Positions 1-12,447 of a stretch of 64,000 nucleotides of DNA are shown here, one piece after another. Under the pieces are notes generated by a model. The model was not told where the DNA came from and ran no database searches. It saw nothing but the letters and a program-made list of their open reading frames with translations. Origin of the DNA: Erythrobacter sp. Lineage in GTDB: Bacteria > Pseudomonadota > Alphaproteobacteria > Sphingomonadales > Sphingomonadaceae. How positions within the stretch are numbered: the stretch's first letter is position 1; the number at the start of each line of letters is the position of its first letter. The stretch is from NCBI GenBank assembly GCA_024642335.1, contig JAHEBH010000001.1, positions 62,001-126,000 on the forward strand, given 5' to 3'. Both the position numbers and the translations under genes were made by a program.

Positions 1-1302
1 GAAACATTGCCAGATGTCGGCGGCATTGAGCTCGCGTCCCAGATCATCGGCCATGGATTGCACGTGGCGCGAAAAGTCCGCCTGCAGCTTCTTGGGCAGT
101 TTCAGGCCCTGGTCCTGCTCGAGAACCCAGGCAAAGCCGCCTTTTCCGCTCTGCGAATTGACGCGGATCACCGCCTCGTAACTGCGGCCCAGATCGGCGG
201 GGTCGATCGGCAAGTAAGGCACGCGCCACAGCTCGTCATTGCGCTGTTCCTGCGCTTCGAAGCCCTTCTTGATCGCATCCTGGTGGCTGCCCGAAAAAGC
301 GGTGAACACCAGTTCGCCGCCATAGGGATGGCGCGGATGGACGGGCAGCTGGTTGCAATATTCGACGGTTTCAATGACCTTGTCGATATCGCTGAAATCA
401 AGGCCCGGATCGACGCCCTGCGTGTACATGTTCATGGCCACGGTCACGAGGCAGCAATTGCCGGTGCGCTCGCCATTGCCGAACAGGCAGCCTTCCACGC
501 GGTCTGCTCCTGCCATCATGCCCAGTTCGGCCGCCGCGACACCCGTACCCCGGTCGTTGTGCGTGTGCAGGCTGATCGCGGCCTTCTCGCGGCCAGGCAG
601 ATTGCGACAGAAATACTCGATCTGGTCGGCATAGATATTGGGCGTTGCCGCCTCCACCGTTGCCGGCAGGTTGAGGATGATAGGGTTCTCGACGCTAGGC
701 TGGAGAACCTCCATCACCGCCTCGCAAACCTCCAGGCTGAAATCGAGCTCGGCGGTGGAGAAAGTCTCAGGCGAATATTCGAACTGCCATCTGGTGTTCG
801 GACGCTTTGCCGCCTCGTCACGCAGCAGCTTGGCGCCATTCACGGCAATCTGCTTCACATCCGCCTTGTCCATGCGGAACACGATCTCGCGCCATGCGGG
901 GCTGACAGCATTGTAGAGGTGGACGATCGCGGAATGCGCACCTTCGAGGCTTTCGAAACTGCGCTTGATCAGGTCTTCGCGCGATTGGGTCAGGACCTGC
1001 ACTACAACATCCCCGGGGATGCGCCCGGACCGGACGAGGTTGCTGATGAAGTCGAATTCGGTCTGCCCCGCGCTGGGAAAGCCGACTTCGATCTCCTTCA
1101 CGCCCACTTCCACCAGCAGGTCGAAGAAACGGGTCTTCTTTACACCGTCCATTGGATCGATGATCGACTGGTTGCCATCGCGCAAATCGGTGGAGAGCCA
1201 GCGGGGCGGGGCGGTAATGGTGCGCGTCGGCCATTGCCGGTCGGGCAAATCGACCTGCGGGAATGGCTGGTATTTTCGGCTCGGTTCTTTGAGCATTGGC
1301 AT
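1..1302 (-). CDS. leuA: 2-isopropylmalate synthase, 3' end cut by window edge
   Basis: Minus-strand reading from ATG at 1302: [47 protein letters not shown]..., typical LeuA; open to the window edge, so absent from the ORF track. Confidence 0.95.
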   Translation of the reverse strand, partial: MPMLKEPSRKYQPFPQVDLPDRQWPTRTITAPPRWLSTDLRDGNQSIIDPMDGVKKTRFFDLLVEVGVKEIEVGFPSAGQTEFDFISNLVRSGRIPGDVVVQVLTQSREDLIKRSFESLEGAHSAIVHLYNAVSPAWREIVFRMDKADVKQIAVNGAKLLRDEAAKRPNTRWQFEYSPETFSTAELDFSLEVCEAVMEVLQPSVENPIILNLPATVEAATPNIYADQIEYFCRNLPGREKAAISLHTHNDRGTGVAAAELGMMAGADRVEGCLFGNGERTGNCCLVTVAMNMYTQGVDPGLDFSDIDKVIETVEYCNQLPVHPRHPYGGELVFTAFSGSHQDAIKKGFEAQEQRNDELWRVPYLPIDPADLGRSYEAVIRVNSQSGKGGFAWVLEQDQGLKLPKKLQADFSRHVQSMADDLGRELNAADIWQCF

Positions 1303-1375
1303 GGCTATAAGCCCTTATCGCTTGTGCGCGGCGCGGCAAGAGGCGCGCTGCATTTTCTTCTGAGGTCTTGAAGTT

Positions 1376-1429
1376 CCCTTAGGCGGGATGCCCATGCGTC
1401 ACGCGCAGGGCGGGGTGCACGCCTAAGGG
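1376..1429 (-). promoter_or_regulatory. putative leuA attenuator/leader hairpin
   Basis: Perfect 10-bp inverted repeat cccttaggcg (1376-1385) / cgcctaaggg (1420-1429); arm 1424-1430 can also pair with gccctta at 1311-1317, which covers the leuA SD. Confidence 0.5.
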
Positions 1430-1482
1430 CGTGTAAGTCGAAGCAGCGATAGGAGCTCACGACGGTTCATGGTCATCAGCAT
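1423..1482 (-). CDS. putative leucine leader peptide MLMTMNRRELLSLLRLTRP
   Basis: 19-aa ORF with 6 Leu codons, upstream of leuA; its stop codon lies in an inverted-repeat arm. Confidence 0.55.
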   Translation of the reverse strand: MLMTMNRRELLSLLRLTRP

Positions 1483-1578
1483 ATGCGCATAAGCTTACCA
1501 AATGTCTAGGCCCACAAACGCAGGAAGCGCGCGACCGCACGGCCGCGCGCTTCCAGAGCGAGTAAGGATTCGGGGATC

Positions 1579-2226
1579 CTATTGCTTTTCGAATGCCACG
1601 GTAATGTAGAGGTCTACATTATCGGCAATGCCGAACGGCACGCCAAAGCCCATGTTCCATTCGGAGCGGGTGATGGTGGTGGTTCCGTGGAAACCCAGCG
1701 TTTCCTTCCGGCTCATCATGTTGGTGCCCATGCCGGCCAGTTCGGCCTGGATGATCACTTCCTTGGTCACGCCGTTGAAGGTCAGGTCACCCGTTATATG
1801 GGCGGTCCTTTCTCCGGTTGAGTGGATCGAGGTGGACACGAAATGCGCAGCGGCCGGATTGGGGCCGAAGAAGTCGGGTGCGCCGCCGTCCTGGCCCGGG
1901 CGCAGCAAATGGTCACGCAGGCCAGCACTGGGGACCATCACCGATGCCAGCGGAATGGTTGCTTCCAGCGACGAGTTGGGAAGGTTGTCCTTATCGAGGT
2001 TCAAGGTCGCGTCAACGTCGCCAAGCAGGCCGTAATAGTCGTTGAAACCGAGGTGATTGACCCCGAATGCCACCATCGAGTGCGAAGCATCGGTCTTGTA
2101 GGTGCCGGAGCTTGCCGCGCCGGGATCGAGCGCTGGTGCAGGCGGGCCGCCCTGGGCGTGAAGTGCGCCAACTGACAAGGTGGCGATGCCGGCCGCAGTG
2201 GCGACGGCGAGAATGGTTTTGCGCAT
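1579..2226 (-). CDS. YceI family secreted protein
   Basis: Signal peptide; GTYKTDASHSMVAFGVNHLGFNDYYG... HITGDLTFNGVTKEV. Confidence 0.9.
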   Translation of the reverse strand: MRKTILAVATAAGIATLSVGALHAQGGPPAPALDPGAASSGTYKTDASHSMVAFGVNHLGFNDYYGLLGDVDATLNLDKDNLPNSSLEATIPLASVMVPSAGLRDHLLRPGQDGGAPDFFGPNPAAAHFVSTSIHSTGERTAHITGDLTFNGVTKEVIIQAELAGMGTNMMSRKETLGFHGTTTITRSEWNMGFGVPFGIADNVDLYITVAFEKQ

Positions 2227-2380
2227 ATTAGGGATCCTCCAGGTGGAATTGTCTGCTGCTCAATCTGGCAATGCCGCCTGCCAATGTCCACCGGGAAAGG
2301 TCGCGCGAAATGCCCATTGGGGCATGTTTTGTGTCGCGAATTGTCGCAGGCCGCCCGGGTTGGCGGCCTGCGAAAAGAAC

Positions 2381-3490
<1,110 letters not shown>

Positions 3491-3514
3491 CTACGAAAAA
3501 TTCCTATTTTCTGT

Positions 3515-4033
3515 TCAAGCTGCTTCCGGCCCGCGCATCATTCCGACGATGCCGGTGCGGCCGACTTCGACCAGTCCAAGCTCACGCATCAGGGCGATGA
3601 AGCTGTCGATCTTGTCCGGCGGGCCGGTTATCTCGAAGATGAAGCTCCCGGTGGTGGTATCGACCGGGCGAGCGCGGAAGATATCCGCCAGCCGCAAGGC
3701 CTCGACCCGCTTTTCGCCCGTGCCGGACACCTTCACCAGCGCCAACTCGCGCTCCACATGCGGGCCGGCCTGCGTCAGGTCCACCACGCGGTGAACCGGA
3801 ACGAGCCGGTCGAGCTGCGCCTCGATCTGGTCGATCACGGTGGGCGGACCACCGGTGACGATGGTGATGCGGCTGACCGAGTGGTTTTCCGAAATATCGG
3901 CAACCGTCAGGCTGTCGATATTGTAACCGCGCGCGGTGAACAGGCCGGTGATCTTGGCCAGAATCCCCGGCTCGTTATCAACGACGATGGTCAGCACATG
4001 CCGTTCGGATTCACGATGCTGTATCTTCATCAC
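3515..4033 (-). CDS. ilvN: acetolactate synthase small subunit
   Basis: ACT-domain protein ...[35 protein letters not shown]. Confidence 0.95.
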   Translation of the reverse strand: MMKIQHRESERHVLTIVVDNEPGILAKITGLFTARGYNIDSLTVADISENHSVSRITIVTGGPPTVIDQIEAQLDRLVPVHRVVDLTQAGPHVERELALVKVSGTGEKRVEALRLADIFRARPVDTTTGSFIFEITGPPDKIDSFIALMRELGLVEVGRTGIVGMMRGPEAA

Positions 4034-5778
4034 ACCAGTGCCTTCGCTTCATCTTCCATGGTTCCGGCGACCTGATCGCCGTAGAGCAGCATTTCGGTAT
4101 GCGCTGCGCCGCTGGGGATCATCGGGAAGCAATTGGCTTCCTTCGACACCTGGCAATCGACCATCACCGGCCCGTCATGCTCGATCATTGCCATGATGCC
4201 TGCGTCGAGATCCGCTTCATCACTGATGCGAATACCCTTCCAGCCATAGGCTTCGGCGAGTTTCACGAAATCGGGCAGGCTGTCCGAATAGGAATTCGAG
4301 TAGCGGCTTTCATAGGTCAGTTCCTGCCACTGGCGGACCATGCCCATGTATTCGTTGTTGAGGATGAACACTTTCACCGGCAGGCGGAACTGGCTGGCGG
4401 TGCCGAGTTCCTGGATATTCATCTGGATCGATGCCTCGCCGGCAATGTCGATCACCAGGTCATCAGGATTGCCCATTTGCGCGCCGATGGCGGCGGGCAG
4501 GCCGTAACCCATCGTGCCGAGCCCGCCCGAGGTGAGCCAGCGATTGGGCGCGGTGAAGCCGAAATATTGCGCAGCCCACATCTGGTGCTGGCCCACTTCG
4601 GTGGTGATGATGGGGTTACGATCCCTGGTCAGTGCGAACAGGCGTTCGACGGCCAGTTGCGGCATGATCGTATCGCCTCGGGCAGGGTAGGCAAGGCTTT
4701 CGCGCGCCTTCCAGCCAGCGATACGGGCTTTCCATTCGCCCAGATCGGCGGCGGGGCGCTTGCCCCAAGCTTCGATCAGTTGCTCCAGCACGGTGGCGCA
4801 ATCGCCAACAACGCCGAGATCGACCGGAACCACCTTGTTGATGCTGGCACGATCGATATCGATGTGGATCTTCTTCGAACCTGGTGAGAAGGCATCGAGA
4901 CGGCCCGTAACACGGTCATCGAAACGCGCGCCGATGTTCACCATCACGTCACACTGGTTCATCGCCAGATTGGCTTCATAGGTGCCGTGCATGCCCAGCA
5001 TCCCCAGCCAATCGGGATGATCGGAGGGGAATGCACCCAGGCCCATGAGCGTGGATGTGACGGGCGCGCCAGTGAGTTCCTGTAGCTTGCGCAGCAATTC
5101 GGTCGCCTTGGGGCCAGAATTGATCACGCCGCCGCCAGTATAGAAGATGGGCGCCCTTGCGTTGGCGATCATCTCGATGGCCTGGGCAATCTCGTCAGCG
5201 GCTGCAACGGTACGCGGCTTGTAGCGCAACGGGCGCTGCGCCTGTCCGTCCTGCAGCATTGCCGTGGCAACCTGAACATTCTTGGGAATGTCGATCACGA
5301 CCGGGCCAGGACGACCGGTGGTGGCGATCTCGAATGCTTCCTCGATCGTCGCCTGCAGTTCGGCAGGGTCCTTCACCAGATAGTTGTGCTTGGTGCAGTG
5401 CCGGGTGAGGCCAACGGTATCGGCTTCCTGGAAGGCGTCGGTGCCGATCAGGTTGGTGGCAACCTGCCCGGTGATGACAACGAGCGGGATGGAATCGAGA
5501 AAGGCATCGGCAATGCCGGTGATGGCATTGGTCGCACCAGGACCCGAGGTGACAAGCACCACGCCGGGCTTGCCTGTCGACCGGGCATAGCCCTCCGCCG
5601 CATGGGCTGCGCCAGCTTCATGCCGCACAAGGATGTGGCGGATGCGGTCGTCCGAAAACAGCTCGTCATAGATGGGAAGCACCGCACCGCCGGGATAGCC
5701 GAAGACGTGTTCGACACCCAGTCTCACCAGTGTTTCGCACAATATCGCAGCGCCGCTGCGTTCCTCACTCACATTCAT
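4030..5778 (-). CDS. ilvB: acetolactate synthase large subunit
   Basis: ThDP enzyme; [38 protein letters not shown]; overlaps ilvN by 4 nt. Confidence 0.96.
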   Translation of the reverse strand: MNVSEERSGAAILCETLVRLGVEHVFGYPGGAVLPIYDELFSDDRIRHILVRHEAGAAHAAEGYARSTGKPGVVLVTSGPGATNAITGIADAFLDSIPLVVITGQVATNLIGTDAFQEADTVGLTRHCTKHNYLVKDPAELQATIEEAFEIATTGRPGPVVIDIPKNVQVATAMLQDGQAQRPLRYKPRTVAAADEIAQAIEMIANARAPIFYTGGGVINSGPKATELLRKLQELTGAPVTSTLMGLGAFPSDHPDWLGMLGMHGTYEANLAMNQCDVMVNIGARFDDRVTGRLDAFSPGSKKIHIDIDRASINKVVPVDLGVVGDCATVLEQLIEAWGKRPAADLGEWKARIAGWKARESLAYPARGDTIMPQLAVERLFALTRDRNPIITTEVGQHQMWAAQYFGFTAPNRWLTSGGLGTMGYGLPAAIGAQMGNPDDLVIDIAGEASIQMNIQELGTASQFRLPVKVFILNNEYMGMVRQWQELTYESRYSNSYSDSLPDFVKLAEAYGWKGIRISDEADLDAGIMAMIEHDGPVMVDCQVSKEANCFPMIPSGAAHTEMLLYGDQVAGTMEDEAKALV

Positions 5779-5815
5779 TCTCCCGGAATTGGCCGGATCG
5801 GTCTTGGAAATGACT

Positions 5816-5843
5816 GGCCCGACACGATTGCTCGTGCCGGGCC
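5816..5843 (-). promoter_or_regulatory. strong hairpin in the ilvB 5' UTR
   Basis: ggcccgacacga-ttgc-tcgtgccgggcc, 12-bp stem (one G-U), 4-nt loop, between a TTGACA -35-like box (5901-5906, minus) and ilvB; no U-tract follows. Confidence 0.4.
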
Positions 5844-5909
5844 TTTCCTCTCCCAAGGAATTTCACTACTGGGCGCCCTGCTATGAGACAGGAAATGTCT
5901 TGTCAACCC

Positions 5910-6857
5910 CTATAATGAGAATAATGTTTCAAACTGTGATCTAATTGAGCAATTTTCTGGCTCCAATCGTGGCCAATCTTGCGGGGGCTGGTGCCGAAGC
6001 CAGGTGTATTGCCGCTTGGCGTAGTTCCGTGTCGCTTGCTGGGCAGAGGAAATTGCTTGCCCGCGCGTGATTTCGCCTCGCAAAAGAGCCGCAATCTCGG
6101 GAACGCCAATAGCGCGCATTACCGGAAGGTCGGGCGAGAGGTTGCGCGCGAGGAGGAGTTCGACCTCTTCCACTGCCCCGTGTTCGAGCATGGTCGCGAA
6201 GCGCCTGTCACACCGTTCATAGAGACGCTCACGCTCCGGTAGCAGGACCAGCGGGGCGAGGGTGATGTCATCGGCAATTCCGCCTTCGAGGCGGGCCTGC
6301 CAATGTGAGAGCGGTTTGCCTGTCGATCGCACCACTTCCAACGCACGCGCGATCCTTTGCGTGTCGCCCGGTGCCAATTGTTCGGCACGTCCCGGGTCTT
6401 CGGCCTGCAAGGCAGCATAGGCTTGCTCGACGGGAAGGGCGCGGACCTCTTCGCGGATGGCCGGATCGATTTCGGGTATCGGCGCGATGCCTTCCAGCAA
6501 GGTGCGGATGTAGAGGCCCGTCCCGCCGACAAGGATGGGGATTGCACCAGCGGCATGCGCTTCTGCAATCTCGTGCCTGGCCGCTGTTGCCCAATCGGCG
6601 GCAGAGCATGCCTGCGCACCGTCCCAGGATCCGAACAGGCAATGCGGCACGCCGCGCAATTCTTCCTCGGTCGGGCGCGCACTTAACACGGTGAGATCGG
6701 CGTAGACCTGTGCGCTGTCGGCATTGATTACGACAGCACTCTTGCCCGCCTCCTGCAGCTCCAATGCCAGCCTGACAGCGAGATCGCTCTTGCCGCTGGC
6801 GGTTGGCCCTGCGATGAGCGCCACCGGATTCGCCCCAGGAGTTGTTCCCTTGCTCAT
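5910..6857 (-). CDS. miaA: tRNA dimethylallyltransferase
   Basis: [31 protein letters not shown]... [12 protein letters not shown]. Confidence 0.95.
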   Translation of the reverse strand: MSKGTTPGANPVALIAGPTASGKSDLAVRLALELQEAGKSAVVINADSAQVYADLTVLSARPTEEELRGVPHCLFGSWDGAQACSAADWATAARHEIAEAHAAGAIPILVGGTGLYIRTLLEGIAPIPEIDPAIREEVRALPVEQAYAALQAEDPGRAEQLAPGDTQRIARALEVVRSTGKPLSHWQARLEGGIADDITLAPLVLLPERERLYERCDRRFATMLEHGAVEEVELLLARNLSPDLPVMRAIGVPEIAALLRGEITRGQAISSAQQATRNYAKRQYTWLRHQPPQDWPRLEPENCSIRSQFETLFSL

Positions 6858-7731
6858 TGCCCGCCTGATAGCAGACCCATCGGATCTGGAAACACGCCTC
6901 GATGCAGCGAGCGCTGCGCTGGCTGATGCGGGCCTGCCGTTGGCCGATGCGCATTTGCTCGATGCCAGCTCAGATGTGCTGCAGCTGGAGCTGCCCGGTG
7001 ATGACATGGCTGTGCTGCGCAAGGTGATCGATGCGCATTTCACGCCCAGCGATGCAATCATAGCGCGCGATGAAATTCGCGTTCCGCAGCTCTTCGTCTC
7101 AGATATGGATTCGACCATGATCGGGCAGGAGTGCATCGATGAGCTGGCCGATTTCGCCAACCTGAAGCCTCAAATCGCCGCAATTACTGAGCGTGCCATG
7201 CAGGGCGAACTCGATTTCGAAAGTGCTCTGCGCGAACGGGTCATGCTGTTGCGGAACCTATCCGAGGGCGCGATCTTTGAATGTCTCGACACGCGTATCA
7301 AGCCGATGGCAGGTGCAAAGACCCTGGTCGAGACGCTCAAGAGCAAGGGCTGTCGGACCGTTCTGGTCACGGGCGGCTTCCACCATTTTGCCGATCCCAT
7401 CGCCGCGCAACTTGGCTTTGAGCGTGTTGTCGGCAACCGTCTGGAGGTCACTAATGGTGCCCTCACCGGCGGTCTTGTTGGGGGGATTACCGACAGCGGC
7501 GTGAAGAAGACAGTTCTTCTGGAAGAGGCGGATGAACTGGGCGAGGGCATCGTAACCCTCGCAACCGGAGATGGCGCAAACGATATCCCGATGCTGCAGG
7601 AGGCGACTTACGGGGTGGCCTATCATGCCAAGCCCAAGGCTCGCGACGCGGCCAATGGCTGGATCGACCGCGGCGACCTGACGGTGCTGCTGAAGCTGTT
7701 CGGAATTCCAGAGACTGAGTGGGTTTCCTAG
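6850..7731 (+). CDS. serB: phosphoserine phosphatase
   Basis: [25 protein letters not shown] motif; best start is TTG at 6850. Confidence 0.92.
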   Translation: MLIARLIADPSDLETRLDAASAALADAGLPLADAHLLDASSDVLQLELPGDDMAVLRKVIDAHFTPSDAIIARDEIRVPQLFVSDMDSTMIGQECIDELADFANLKPQIAAITERAMQGELDFESALRERVMLLRNLSEGAIFECLDTRIKPMAGAKTLVETLKSKGCRTVLVTGGFHHFADPIAAQLGFERVVGNRLEVTNGALTGGLVGGITDSGVKKTVLLEEADELGEGIVTLATGDGANDIPMLQEATYGVAYHAKPKARDAANGWIDRGDLTVLLKLFGIPETEWVS

Positions 7732-8318
7732 CCCGGATTCTTCAACCTGCTCGATTTGCGCCAGGCAGCAATGCGCAAAAGCAGGGCAAGGATGGCAATG
7801 GCGGTATAGATTCCGGCAATCGGAAAATGTTCCGGCTCGGTGACCTTGCCGATGTAGGTTGCGGCAAAGATCAGCCACAGGATGTGGATGCCCAAGCTGT
7901 GCAAACGTTTCCAGTTCTTGCCGAGGGTGCGGTAGCCCCACTGATTGGAAGTCAGCGCCATCGCATAGATCACCACATACACCAGGAATCCCGGCAGAAG
8001 GCCGGATATTGGGGGCCACTCGGGGAGCGAATTGAGGAAGTTGAGCAAGGCAATCAGGTGGACGCTGTGCGTAGTCGCGAATGACAAGCCCCAATATTTG
8101 CGGCTCCTCAACAGTTTGCGGGTGAACTCGCCGGGCCATAGCTTTGCCAGCGAGGACGCCGAATAAGTTACAATCAAGAACGGGAAACCGACCTGGGCTG
8201 TGAACCGGGAGGCCATCCGCCAGGCTTCGGTCGCATCGGTCGACGCCTGCAAGCCTGCCATGGTTGCAACCATCGCTACGATCGCGGCCAACGCAATTGG
8301 CCAATATTTCGGCATCAA
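7728..8318 (-). CDS. ferric reductase-like/MsrQ-like transmembrane protein
   Basis: Multi-TM with TTHSVHLIALLNFL and KRLHSLGIHILWLIF haem-ligand-like His. Confidence 0.6.
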   Translation of the reverse strand: MMPKYWPIALAAIVAMVATMAGLQASTDATEAWRMASRFTAQVGFPFLIVTYSASSLAKLWPGEFTRKLLRSRKYWGLSFATTHSVHLIALLNFLNSLPEWPPISGLLPGFLVYVVIYAMALTSNQWGYRTLGKNWKRLHSLGIHILWLIFAATYIGKVTEPEHFPIAGIYTAIAILALLLRIAAWRKSSRLKNPG

Positions 8319-8360
8319 GTTTCCTCCCCAAACCCTCAGTTTGGAAGGATTATCACTGTC

Positions 8361-10595
8361 TTAACCTTCCATCCAGTCCCGGAAGAACGACAGGTTTGCC
8401 TCACGCAGGTCTGGCAGGGAAACGCCAAACAGGTTGTCACCCTTGACGGTCCCGATGCGGCGGACGCCGCTGGAAGCAGTGTCTTCGTCGCGCGTACCCT
8501 TGGCGAGTTGTTGCTGGAAGGCTTCCACGTCTGAGACTGTAACGAGATAGTACCCTTGATCCTCGCCGAACCACCAGCGAGTTGGGGCATATTCGCCGGG
8601 CGTTTCCACCTCTGCACCCAGATTGCCGGCCAGTGCCATTTCAGCGAGTGCCACGGCCATGCCGCCGTCGGAGACGTCGTGAACGGAATTAACAAGCCCG
8701 GCCTCGATAAGTTCACGGATAAATTCGCCCGAGTTCTTCTCGAGCGTCAGGTCGACGGGCGGGGCATTGCCTTCCTCGCGCCCGTGGATTTCGCGCAGCC
8801 ACAGCGACTGGCCCAGATGGCCGCGCGTATGGTCGGGGGTCGCCCAGGGTTCGGAGCCGATCAGGTAGATGGCATCGCCTTCCGCCTTGAACGCGGTGGT
8901 GGCCATCTTGTCGTAATCAGCAAGGATGCCAACGCCGCCGATCGCCGGGGTGGGCAGAATTGCGGAACCGCCACCGGTTGCCTTGCTCTCATTATAAAGG
9001 CTGACATTGCCCGACACGATCGGGAAATCGAGCACGCGGCAGGCATTGCCCATGCCTTCGAGGCAATGGACGAACTGGCTCATGATCTCGGGGCGCTGCG
9101 GATTGGCGAAATTGAGGCAGTTGGTCACCGCCAACGGCTTGCCGCCGACTGCACAAATGTTGCGATAAGCCTCTGCAATTGCCTGCTTTCCGCCTTCATA
9201 GGGATTGGCATAGCAATAGCGCGGCGTGCAATCGGTGCTGATTGCCAGAGCCTTCTTCGTACCATGTACGCGGACCACCGCCGCATCGCCGCCCGTCTGG
9301 AGCGTATCGGCCATCACCTGGCTGTCATACTGCTCGTAGATCCACTTGCGGCTTGCCAGATCGGGGCAGGCCATCAGCTTGAGCAAATCTGCGCCGATAT
9401 CCTTGCTTTCCGGAACATCGGTGAGGGGCTTGATCCCGGCCCACGCCTTGTATTCGTCCTGGCTGATATGGGGCCGGTCATATTCGGGCGCATCAGCTGC
9501 AAGCGGACCGAGCGGTATATCGCAAACGACCTCGCCATTGAACTCGAGGATCATGTGCCTGGTGTCGGTCACTTCGCCGATCACCGCGAAATCAAGCTCC
9601 CACTTCCTGAAAATAGCCGCAGCCATCTCTTCCTTGCCGGGCTTCAGGACCATGAGCATGCGCTCCTGGCTTTCGCTCAGCATCATCTCGTAAGGCGTCA
9701 TGCCTTCCTCGCGGCAGGGCACCTTGTTCATGTCGAGGCGGATGCCCGTCTCGCCATTGGTGGCCATTTCAACGCTGGAGGAGGTGAGGCCAGCCGCGCC
9801 CATGTCCTGGATCGCGACGATGGCATCGGTGGCCATAAGCTCCAGACAGGCCTCGATCAGCAGCTTTTCCGTGAAGGGATCGCCCACTTGCACGGTGGGG
9901 CGCTTGGCATCGGCATCTTCGCCGAAATCCGCGCTGGCCATCGTGGCGCCATGAATGCCGTCACGCCCGGTCTTGGAGCCGACATAGACGATCGGATTGC
10001 CGACACCCGTTGCCGCCGAATAGAATATCTTGTCCGTATCGGCGATACCCACGGTCATGGCGTTGACGAGGATGTTTCCGTCATAGGCCTTGTGGAAATT
10101 GGTCTCGCCGCCAACGGTCGGCACGCCCACGCAATTGCCATATCCGCCGATGCCCGCGACCACGCCCTGCACAAGGTGCTTCATCTTCGGGTGGTCAGGG
10201 CGGCCAAAACGCAGCGCATTCATGTTTGCCACCGGACGCGCGCCCATGGTGAAGACGTCGCGCAAGATACCGCCGACGCCCGTCGCAGCGCCCTGATAGG
10301 GCTCGATATAGCTGGGGTGGTTGTGGCTCTCCATCTTGAAGATACAGGCCTGCCCGTCGCCGATATCGATGACGCCGGCGTTCTCGCCCGGGCCGCAGAT
10401 CACCCAGGGCGCCTCTGTCGGAAGCTTCTTCAGGTGCAGGCGTGATGACTTGTAGGAGCAGTGCTCGGACCACATGACCGAGAAAATGCCCAGCTCGACC
10501 AGATTGGGCTCGCGGCCCAACGCGTGCAGCACACGCTCGTATTCTTCGGGACTGAGGCCGTGCGCCTCTACGACATCAGGAGTAATTTCGGACAT
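8361..10595 (-). CDS. purL: phosphoribosylformylglycinamidine synthase subunit PurL
   Basis: [52 protein letters not shown]. Confidence 0.97.
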   Translation of the reverse strand: MSEITPDVVEAHGLSPEEYERVLHALGREPNLVELGIFSVMWSEHCSYKSSRLHLKKLPTEAPWVICGPGENAGVIDIGDGQACIFKMESHNHPSYIEPYQGAATGVGGILRDVFTMGARPVANMNALRFGRPDHPKMKHLVQGVVAGIGGYGNCVGVPTVGGETNFHKAYDGNILVNAMTVGIADTDKIFYSAATGVGNPIVYVGSKTGRDGIHGATMASADFGEDADAKRPTVQVGDPFTEKLLIEACLELMATDAIVAIQDMGAAGLTSSSVEMATNGETGIRLDMNKVPCREEGMTPYEMMLSESQERMLMVLKPGKEEMAAAIFRKWELDFAVIGEVTDTRHMILEFNGEVVCDIPLGPLAADAPEYDRPHISQDEYKAWAGIKPLTDVPESKDIGADLLKLMACPDLASRKWIYEQYDSQVMADTLQTGGDAAVVRVHGTKKALAISTDCTPRYCYANPYEGGKQAIAEAYRNICAVGGKPLAVTNCLNFANPQRPEIMSQFVHCLEGMGNACRVLDFPIVSGNVSLYNESKATGGGSAILPTPAIGGVGILADYDKMATTAFKAEGDAIYLIGSEPWATPDHTRGHLGQSLWLREIHGREEGNAPPVDLTLEKNSGEFIRELIEAGLVNSVHDVSDGGMAVALAEMALAGNLGAEVETPGEYAPTRWWFGEDQGYYLVTVSDVEAFQQQLAKGTRDEDTASSGVRRIGTVKGDNLFGVSLPDLREANLSFFRDWMEG

Positions 10596-10679
10596 GACAG
10601 CGCCCTTAGCGGGCAACAATCAGAGTCGCTAGCCCCACTGTGCTTGACCGCGCGCGATGTCCCCGCCAAACCGTGCGAC

Positions 10680-10928
10680 ATGGACCAAGAGGCCTCCAAA
10701 CTGGACGAAATGACCTTCGAGGATGCACTGCGCGCGCTCGAAGACGTGGTGCGCAGGCTCGAAAGCGGTGAAGTGCCGCTCGACGAATCGATTTCGCTCT
10801 ATGAACGCGGCGAAGCCTTGCGCCGCCATTGCCAGGCACGGCTCGATGCAGCACAGGCACGGATCGAGAAGATCGTCGCCGGACCGGACGGCAAACCTGC
10901 CGGCACCACGCCTTTCGACGCCGGGTAA
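10680..10928 (+). CDS. xseB: exodeoxyribonuclease VII small subunit
   Basis: LDEMTFEDALRALEDVVRRLESGEVPLDESISLYERGEALRRHCQARLDAAQARIEKI. Confidence 0.93.
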   Translation: MDQEASKLDEMTFEDALRALEDVVRRLESGEVPLDESISLYERGEALRRHCQARLDAAQARIEKIVAGPDGKPAGTTPFDAG

Positions 10929-10934
10929 GCAGCG

Positions 10935-11840
10935 ATGGGACTGGTCCTTGCCGACGATCTGCTGGGCCGCGGCCTCCACCGCATACAGCGTGAGGTGGAT
11001 GCGGCATTCGATGCAATCCTTCCCGTTCCCGAAGATGCGCGTGCGCCGCTGGTGGAGGCGATGCGCTATGCCACCATCGGTGGCGGCAAGCGGGTGAGGC
11101 CGTTCCTTGTGGTAACCGTGGCGGAAATGTATGGCGCCTCGCGCCAGGCGGCCGTGCGGGCAGGCTGTGCGATAGAGGCGATTCATGCCTATTCGCTGAT
11201 TCACGACGATCTGCCCTGCATGGACGATGACGATCTGAGGCATGGCAAGCCCACGCTGCACAAGGCCTTCGACGAGGCGATTGCCGTGCTGGCCGGGGAT
11301 TCGCTCCACGCCCTGGCGTTCGAGCTGCTGACCAGCCAGGAACTGAGCCCGGACCCCTTTATCCGCTCGGAACTCGTCGCCACGCTTGCAACGGCCAGCG
11401 GACACATGGGCATGGCAGGTGGGCAGATGATGGACATGGCCGCCGAGAAGGAAGATTTCGACCTCCATTCAGTCACCAGATTGCAGCAGCTCAAGACAGG
11501 TGCCCTGCTTACCGCGGCCGTGGAAATGGGCGCCGTCCTTGGCAAGGTACCCGAAGAGGCGCGCGGCCATTTACGCAATTATGCGCGCGATATAGGCCTG
11601 GCCTTCCAGATTGCCGACGATCTGCTCGATTGCGAGGGGGATGAGGAAAAGGCGGGCAAGGCCCTGCGCAAGGATGCAGAGCAGGGCAAAGCCACTTTTG
11701 TTTCGTTGATGGGTGCCGCCAAGGCTCGCGAACAGGCGCGGGCATTGTCAGAACAGGCGATCGGCCACCTCGCGCAGCATGGCGATGAGGCGAACCTCTT
11801 GCGCCGCCTGGCCAGCTTTATTGTCGAGAGGGAAATGTGA
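10935..11840 (+). CDS. ispA: farnesyl/geranyl diphosphate synthase
   Basis: Polyprenyl synthase DDLPCMDDDDLRHGKPT and DDLLD motifs; follows xseB. Confidence 0.93.
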   Translation: MGLVLADDLLGRGLHRIQREVDAAFDAILPVPEDARAPLVEAMRYATIGGGKRVRPFLVVTVAEMYGASRQAAVRAGCAIEAIHAYSLIHDDLPCMDDDDLRHGKPTLHKAFDEAIAVLAGDSLHALAFELLTSQELSPDPFIRSELVATLATASGHMGMAGGQMMDMAAEKEDFDLHSVTRLQQLKTGALLTAAVEMGAVLGKVPEEARGHLRNYARDIGLAFQIADDLLDCEGDEEKAGKALRKDAEQGKATFVSLMGAAKAREQARALSEQAIGHLAQHGDEANLLRRLASFIVEREM

Positions 11841-12352
11841 TGACCGAGCGCATCGGCCTCTATCCCGGAACCTTCGATCCCTTCACGCTGGGCCATGCCG
11901 ATATCATGCGGCGCGGTGCGAAAATGGTGGACCGGCTGGTTGTGGGCGTAACTACCAACCCCAGCAAGGATCCTCTTTTCACGCCCGCAGAACGCATGGA
12001 AATGGTCGCCAGCGAAGCCAGGCGGCTCGGGATCGACAATGTCGAGATCAAGGGCTTCAACGCCCTCCTGATGGATGTGGCCGAACGCGAAGGGGCCAGT
12101 ATGATCATTCGCGGCCTGCGCGCCGTGGCCGATTTCGAATACGAGTATCAGATGGCGGGCATGAACCAGCAGCTTAACGCCGGGATCGAGACTGTCTTCC
12201 TCATGGCAGACATTTCGCTTCAGCCGATTGCCTCGAAACTGGTGAAGGAAATTGCTTTTTATGGCGGGGACATCTCGCGCTTTGTCAGCCCACAGATCTG
12301 CGAGCTGGTCGCCGCCAGGGTCGATCAGATCGGTCGCAAGGGTGATAAATGA
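11837..12352 (+). CDS. coaD: pantetheine-phosphate adenylyltransferase
   Basis: RIGLYPGTFDPFTLGHADIMRRGAKMVD; start GTG 11837 or ATG 11840. Confidence 0.95.
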   Translation: MMTERIGLYPGTFDPFTLGHADIMRRGAKMVDRLVVGVTTNPSKDPLFTPAERMEMVASEARRLGIDNVEIKGFNALLMDVAEREGASMIIRGLRAVADFEYEYQMAGMNQQLNAGIETVFLMADISLQPIASKLVKEIAFYGGDISRFVSPQICELVAARVDQIGRKGDK

Positions 12353-12447
12353 GCCTGTGGGCGGCGCATTCCATGTTCATTGAACTGTCAGCAGCAACCC
12401 CCTAGGGCTTGAGCCAGATTTTCATGCGGGACCATTCGATTCAGATC

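Noticed and set aside
7-1371. 454-aa + strand ORF
   Set aside because: Antisense shadow of leuA in a high-GC genome; protein resembles translated reverse strand, no family features.
5911-5925. TATAAT-like box on the + strand
   Set aside because: Overlaps the miaA stop and has no + strand gene downstream; chance match.
8556-10445. 629-aa + strand ORF
   Set aside because: Antisense to purL; shadow ORF.
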